Source of the DNA: Oscheius tipulae
Lineage: Eukaryota > Nematoda > Chromadorea > Rhabditida > Rhabditidae
Length of the DNA: 64,000 nt
Direction: 5' to 3'
Assembly: GCA_037178975.1 (NCBI GenBank)
Contig: JASJZH010000005.1
Location: 6,448,001 to 6,512,000, forward strand
Under the pieces are notes generated by a model that was not told the DNA's origin, ran no database searches, and was given only the letters and a program-made list of their open reading frames with translations. The position numbers and the translations under genes were made by a program. Of this stretch, positions 59,249-64,000 are shown piece by piece (positions within the stretch are counted from its first letter, which is position 1; each line of letters opens with the position of its first letter).

Positions 59249-61003
59249 ATGTTGCCGAGTCCACTGCTTTTGTTTCCTCTTCTCGTTGGTCCCATCTACG
59301 GAGGCTACACCCCGGACATTGTCTCCAGTCTTCCCGGACAGAACTTTACTCCAACCTTCATCCACTATTCCGGGTTCCTGCAAGCTTCCTCAACTAGATA
59401 CCTTCATTACTGGCTTACCGAGTCCATCAGGACTCCAGAGACTGCTCCTCTAATTTTGTGGCTCAGTGGTGGTCCAGGGTGTTCGGCTCTGGGGAATTTG
59501 CTAAGAGAAAATGGACCATTTCACTTGTCCAATTACGGAAACACAGTATATTTCAACAAATGGACGTGGAATAATGTGAGTCTGTCACAAAGGACAGTCC
59601 AAGAGTCGGTTTCAGTTTGCTAACGTCTTATACGTCGAGGCTCCAGCCGGAGTGGGTTACTCATACGCAACTGACGGAAATTTGGCCACTGATGACGACT
59701 TGGCTTCTTTGAACAACTACAACTCATTAGTACACAAATTTTTCTTGGACCCTTATAAACATGTTCAGCTCTCATTCCTCCAAAAGTTTCCAGAATACCA
59801 AGGCCGTGCTCTCTACATTACAGGAGAATCGTATGCCGGGATCTTCTTGTCAACTTTGGGCGTTCGACTGAAGAACGATCCTTCCAATTTCCCTAATTTT
59901 AAGGTAGTTATTTTTGGGACTCACTGAACTGGATACATTCCCAGGGTCTTGCCGTCGGCAACGGGTACATGGACATTGCTTTAAACCAGAACACTCTCAT
60001 TCCGATCTACTACTATCATGCTTTGATCAGAGACGAGTTGGCTACCCTTCTTCAAAAATCGATAGAACTTTCAGACTCTACATGCGAATCCGCGACCAAT
60101 GTTGCAACGGGACCATGGAAATCTGTGACATTACTAGAAACATGACCCAAGATTGTACAGATTGGGTCAATGAGGCTCTGGCTGCCGGCGATCAACTGAA
60201 CATTATGAACCTCTACGACACATGCTATTTGGACGGATCCGGGAACACGGTACCCGGAAAATTGAGCTACATCAAGGCGAGTCACTACGCAAGGATGGGA
60301 TTCCAGTCGACTGGGAAATTTGCTGCCGATCTGCCTCTTTGTGCCCAGACTGACAACACGTACAGTTACTTGAACAGAGCCGATGTCCGGAAAGCCCTTC
60401 ATATTCCCTCGAGTCTGCCATCCTGGTGCGATTGTTGGTGAGCCTTTTTGCTCCGAATGGTTTTAGAAAACGGTTCACGTGATGCGGAAGAGATAAGACA
60501 TAGAATGTTGCAGAAATCGGGAGTGATCACTCAGAAATATTTTTCAGCGACAATGTTGGCAGCCGCTACACGACCATCTACCAGAACATGTACCAACAAG
60601 TTCAGAATCTTAATGCTGCCGGAATCAGGGTAGATGTTCTCGGTTCAAATAGACAGAAAAATCTCAGGTTCTCATGTTCAATGGCGACGTGGACACACTT
60701 TGTAGCCACATGATGAACATGAAGTTCGTAACAAATCTTAATCGACAAATTCTTGGTCCCGAAAGAGTAAATCTGCCCTGGACTTACAAGGGAGAAACTC
60801 CGAATGTTGCCGGCTTCATGACACAGTACACACTAAGTCAGGACTTTGGTTGTTTTCGGGAAAAGTGCAGTTCAGATTTGGATTACTTGACGGTAAGAGG
60901 AGCGGGACATTTGTCGCCTGGAGACAAACCAAGGGAAGTTCTTCAAATGCTTTACAACTGGATCAATGGGAACGACTACTCCAAGCCAGATCCCTTTTCT
61001 TGA
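59249..61003 (+). CDS. Serine carboxypeptidase, cathepsin A type (S10)
   Basis: A secreted or lysosomal serine carboxypeptidase. Exons 59249-59575, 59616-59903, 59945-60036, 60075-60437, 60548-60629 and 60668-61003 sum to 1488 bases (495 residues), normal for S10. A signal peptide (MLPSPLLLFPLLVGPIYG) is followed by FIHYSGFLQAS, LILWLSGGPGCSALGNLLRE (oxyanion region), VEAPAGVGYSYA, the nucleophile motif ITGESYAGIFL, GLAVGNGYMD, several disulphide Cys, FNGDVDTLCSHMMN (catalytic Asp) and VRGAGHLSPGDKPREVL (catalytic His). The triad Ser-Asp-His is present, so it is probably active. Four of the five introns are only 38-41 bases, including one with donor GTTGGC at 60037 needed to keep the frame. 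Close to vertebrate CTSA and nematode ctsa genes. Confidence 0.95.
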
Positions 61004-61334
61004 TTCGGAATTGAAACAAAGTCGACCTTTTTGTTCAGAGGAGAGAGTGAGAGAGGCGGAGGTGTCTCACCCGAATGATCTCGGGTATATGTGCGAGAAG
61101 ATAACGGAACGGAAGGATCGCTGTCCAGCTCCGGGTTTTGGATTTCAAGTGGATGCGGCGTTTCGTTGAGCGCAAATTGACAATTGATCGTTCAGAGTGA
61201 AATGCTAATGATTTGCTTTCCAGTTAAACGAGCCACTTACAGTTTGTTTTTTACAGCTCACTAATAGAACGACTTTATTTGGCAAATAACAATATCTTTT
61301 CGGACCCGAATCAAAAACGAAGAGCGGATTGAGA
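61004..61334. other. Convergent gene ends
   Basis: About 330 bases between the 3' ends of the carboxypeptidase and the four-TM gene. No gene. Shared 3' UTR space. Confidence 0.6.
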
Positions 61335-62111
61335 TCAATAAACAGACGAGGCTTCAACATTGAACGAGACCGAAGAATGACGTAGTCGATGCTCTTCCAA
61401 GTCTTTCAGATAACGGTAACAGCGGTAGGTGACCCAGGCGAACCAGGCATTTAATATCAGACCGATCAAGATGGCTGTGTCGAGGAAAACCGCCACAATT
61501 CGAACCACTGAAATGGTTTGTTTCAAAGCGTGTTGGTACTGAACTCACAGAAATATGGGTCGACATTCTCCTTAGCTTGAATGCTCTTTTGGAGATCTTC
61601 ATGCTCCGAAGTGTCCACGTATTTCTGAAATATCATTTTTTCTCTGTCACACTCTTTCCTACCTTCAAATATTTGCCGAAAAACGATTCGGGATTCACGA
61701 TGGCGATTGTGGTGGCGACCATCAGAGCAAGTGTGCAAACTGTTGAGAAGACAATGTAGAAAAGAAAAGGGAGAGTCCATTTCGATCGAAGTCTCTTGAT
61801 TCCGATGAAGAGAAAGACGAGAGTCAGGGCCTCGATAGCCATAATCACGTATTCGATTATAGTCCAGGTCATGTTTTCCTTGGCAAAGAAGCCATGGAAG
61901 AGACTAAAGAAGAGCAGGATGGCCGAGACGATGCCGACTATTTGACCCCCTTGCTAAAACTTGTTGTTGTTTTATTCCAATCCATGTCACTGTCACAGAG
62001 AGTCAGAAATAGGAAATATTCGATACTCACCAAAACGTGAACCGTACCACAGCAGCACTTGTATTTGTCGTCAAAGTGTGGAAAAGTCGTTGATCCTCGA
62101 TCAGGCTTCAT
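61335..62111 (-). CDS. Four-transmembrane LAPTM-like protein
   Basis: ATG 62111 follows a TTTTTAG acceptor: MKPDRGSTTFPHFDDKYKCC-CGTVHVL, then the family-like VLQGGQIVGIVSAILLFFSL at a splice junction. TM2 is IIEYVIMAIEALTLVFLFIG, TM3 LPFLFYIVFSTVCTLALMVA, then a polar loop (KKYVDTSEHEDLQKSIQAKE), and TM4 VVRIVAVFLDTAILIGLILN. A cytosolic tail ends SFNVEASSVY-stop (61337-61335). The Cys-rich N-terminus before TM1 and the four-TM layout match the nematode relatives of lysosomal LAPTM4 proteins. Endolysosomal location is inferred. An in-frame ATG at 62183 lies upstream of the acceptor and was not chosen. Confidence 0.72.
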
Positions 62112-63030
62112 TATTTCACTAAAAATAATTACGTCAACGACGCATAGACAAGGGTAAAAGAGAACTATCACAGACAAAAACATGCACGGTTTGGAAAAAC
62201 ACGACCAGATGGGTCGGACTCACAATGGGGTGGAGAGAGTGAGAATTGATCGAATAAAAAGGTCTGTTCGGGAAAAAGCGAGCTAAATGAGTCAGAAATA
62301 GGCCTATAGCAATGATTTAGTAGTTTAGCTAAGGAGAAAAACAAAAAGTGGATTAACGGGCGGCGTGGGTGAAAACCACGAATCCTAACCACTAGACCAC
62401 ATGGGAGGATATGTGCGCCAAAACATTTTCAAACTTCATAACCATTGGTAAAATTGTCATGAGAAAGATAGAGTATCAAAAATCAGCACGCGACTGGCAG
62501 GAAAAGACGAAGGTCAAAGAGATTTGTGTGTCTCATGGTTTAGAGACGCCGCCATATCAAGGACACCTCGTTTTTTTTTTTTTTAACTTTTGCCGCTCGA
62601 AATTATATTTCTGAAGAGAAGATTAGAGATGAAAAGGTGTAAATATCAGGGAATGTTTACCAGATGTGCTGATATTGTTGTGGGGAAGGGGGGAAATCAA
62701 TGTAAAAGTTGATCAGACGCGTATGAAAAATGTGTTAGCCACAGACCATGCGTCAAGGTTAGAAAGGTTCTGAATAAAAAGAAGTTTGGTCGATTGCTGT
62801 CGGAATAGTTCTCGGAATAGGAGGGAAAGGAAAACAAGTGTAAAAAGTAGAGAAACCTGAAAGAAAGAGAAGATATGAAGACAAAGTGAGTTAGTAAAGG
62901 TTAGACAGAGAGAACGATTCGGATACTCAAGAAATCTAGCTAGGAAAGACGCACAGGATACCTTCGAATTTTTTCGGACAAGAAGTCTTATGAACTTCTT
63001 AGCTGTCTTTTGATTCTTCGAATCACATCA
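62112..63030. other. Intergenic upstream of the four-TM gene
   Basis: About 900 bases. Apart from the tRNA-Glu fragment, no gene was recognised. Confidence 0.5.
62358..62406 (-). pseudogene. Truncated tRNA-Glu (TTC)
   Basis: The minus strand reads TCCCATGTGGTCTAGTGGTT+AGGATTCGTGGTTTTCACCC+ACG. The 5' acceptor strand, D-arm (TGGTCTAGTGGTTAG) and a perfect anticodon stem (CGTGG/CCACG) with loop TTTTCAC (anticodon TTC) are intact. The expected GGTTCGATTCC T-arm and the 3' acceptor strand TGGGA are not there; GTTAATCC is all that remains. About 49 bases are recognisable. Confidence 0.75.
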
Positions 63031-63103
63031 GCCCGGTTAGCTCAGTCGGTAGAGCACCAGACTCTTAATCTGGCTGTCGCGGGTTCGAGCCCCGCATCGG
63101 GCT
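63031..63103 (+). tRNA. tRNA-Lys (CTT)
   Basis: A full cloverleaf: acceptor GCCCGGT/ATCGGGC (7 pairs, one G-T), D-arm TAGCTCAGTCGGTAGAGCA, anticodon stem CCAGA/TCTGG with loop CTCTTAA (anticodon CTT), T-arm GCGGGTTCGAGCCCCGC, discriminator T in the genomic copy. No intron. It resembles metazoan tRNA-Lys(CTT). Confidence 0.96.
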
Positions 63104-63534
63104 TTCATATTTTTGCATTTCTCTTGAATAAAACAAAAGGTTTTTGGAAAGTCGTCTCGTGTTTGAAAAGACAAAATGTCAATTGCACTGCTGACTATTA
63201 GAACGGCGGCTAGTTCGCCGAATAGCACAGATGGCCTCCGCGCCGTCACTTTCAAAAGGGAAAGTCACTGATCTTTGTTGTTGGTTCAATTTCGGCTAAG
63301 GAAATGGAAATGAGTTTGCAAAACGAGGAAAAGTATAATTATTTATTGCCAAAACAATGACTATTTTTAAAGGAGCGAAGGGGAAAAACTGGTTCCTGTT
63401 CGCCCAACTCGTAGTTTGATGTGTTCCAGAGGAAGGGAACCCAAAGGACGTTTGGTTGTTTTCTTTTCTAATACGACTTTTGAAGAAATCTGAGGAATAG
63501 GTAAAGGAAAGATCATAAATCAGATTTATTCAAA
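63104..63534. other. Intergenic after tRNA-Lys
   Basis: About 430 bases without a recognised gene. A minus-strand AATAAA at about 63522-63527 is the likely poly(A) signal of the next gene. Confidence 0.5.
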
Positions 63535-64000
63535 CTACGAAATGGAACTGTAGAAGGTTTGAACCTTATTGTTTGGTTTCTTGCGAAACAGATTTGTGCT
63601 TATCCATTCTCGGTAGGGTCGAAGGTAATAGAGTCGGACCAGTGGACTCAGAGCAGGAATGAGACTGACAAGCAAGGTTGTTGTGCTTTCAATGGCTGAA
63701 TGGTAGACAAGGTCGAGAGCTGCCATAATGTAGAGAAAGAGAGAGAAAATGTAGACGGCTGGGAGCACTGCTTGACATGTTAGGGCCTGAAACACTTCAA
63801 CTTTTGTTTCTGATATGTCTTTCGGAACTTCGGAATCTGTCTCTTGATACCTATGTCTTTGTCTCATGTTCCTTCAAACTCACATGAAGAAGTTGAGCAT
63901 GAAGCTGCCGCGTCTTCTGACTCATACTTTCCATTCTTTCCAAAGTTCTCAGGCTCATGTTCCGACACCAGAAAATAACTCCATAGATGGGGAAAATGGG
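63535..64000 (-). CDS. srd-type chemoreceptor 3, 3' part only
   Basis: The last two exons in the window: PIFPIYGVIFWCRNMSLRTL..RQLHAQLLH (64000 to about 63884), a GTGAGT donor, then ALTCQAVLPAVYIFSLFLYI..MAALDLVYHS and LLVSLIPALSPLVRLYYLRP-YREWIS, ending VQTFYSSIS-stop (63537-63535). The CRNM / LLHALTCQ..LP and LIPALSPL blocks align with receptors 1 and 2, with the intron at the same place. The 5' end lies beyond the window. Confidence 0.8.

Noticed and set aside
1-64000. CRISPR arrays, bacterial operons, prophage or insertion sequences
   Set aside because: Introns, tRNA type and gene families are nematode throughout. No repeat-spacer array or transposase was seen.

Overview
The window is nuclear DNA of a nematode, most likely a free-living chromadorean of the rhabditid kind. 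The evidence is dense small genes on both strands, very short introns (several of 36-45 bases ending in TTTCAG-like acceptors), nematode-type expanded nuclear hormone receptors with the [11 protein letters not shown]-box, srd-type chemoreceptors, and intergenic TTTCAG sites just before start codons that look like trans-splice acceptors. No species can be named from sequence alone.

Left part (1-32 kb) is mostly conserved housekeeping. On the minus strand lie 6-phosphogluconolactonase, exosome subunit RRP4 and an RGG/Q-rich RNA-binding-type protein. On the plus strand are a seven-finger zinc protein and, 160 bases downstream, a CHRAC/POLE4-type histone-fold protein (probable operon). Two large minus-strand genes follow: a TBC1D2/TBC-2 Rab GAP whose reading continues into a long WD-like propeller region (possible fusion), and a long AT-hook/C2H2 protein. 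Next, on plus, are GET4 and a 1-Cys peroxiredoxin (PRDX6) with a GC-AG intron. A LEA-like gene sits antisense inside a PRDX6 intron. A small secreted peptide gene lies just after PRDX6, and a nuclear receptor on minus carries a plus-strand peptide-precursor-like gene in one of its introns.

The middle (32-36 kb) is a gene-poor stretch, then a long coiled-coil protein (36-40 kb).

The right part (40-64 kb) is lineage-specific. Three paralogous plus-strand nuclear receptors (A, B, C) are interleaved with a minus-strand orphan gene 'X' and a broken copy of X. This looks like repeated segmental duplication, with a shared upstream block before receptors A and B and a 25-bp perfect hairpin before B. 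Two tandem srd receptors, a lysosomal-type serine carboxypeptidase, a four-TM LAPTM-like protein, a truncated tRNA-Glu, an intact tRNA-Lys(CTT) and a third srd gene cut by the window edge complete the region.

Exon structures were worked out by eye from splice consensus, frame and family conservation. For 6PGL, CHRAC-like, PRDX6, the 56-aa peptide and the carboxypeptidase, the exon lengths sum to an intact frame.
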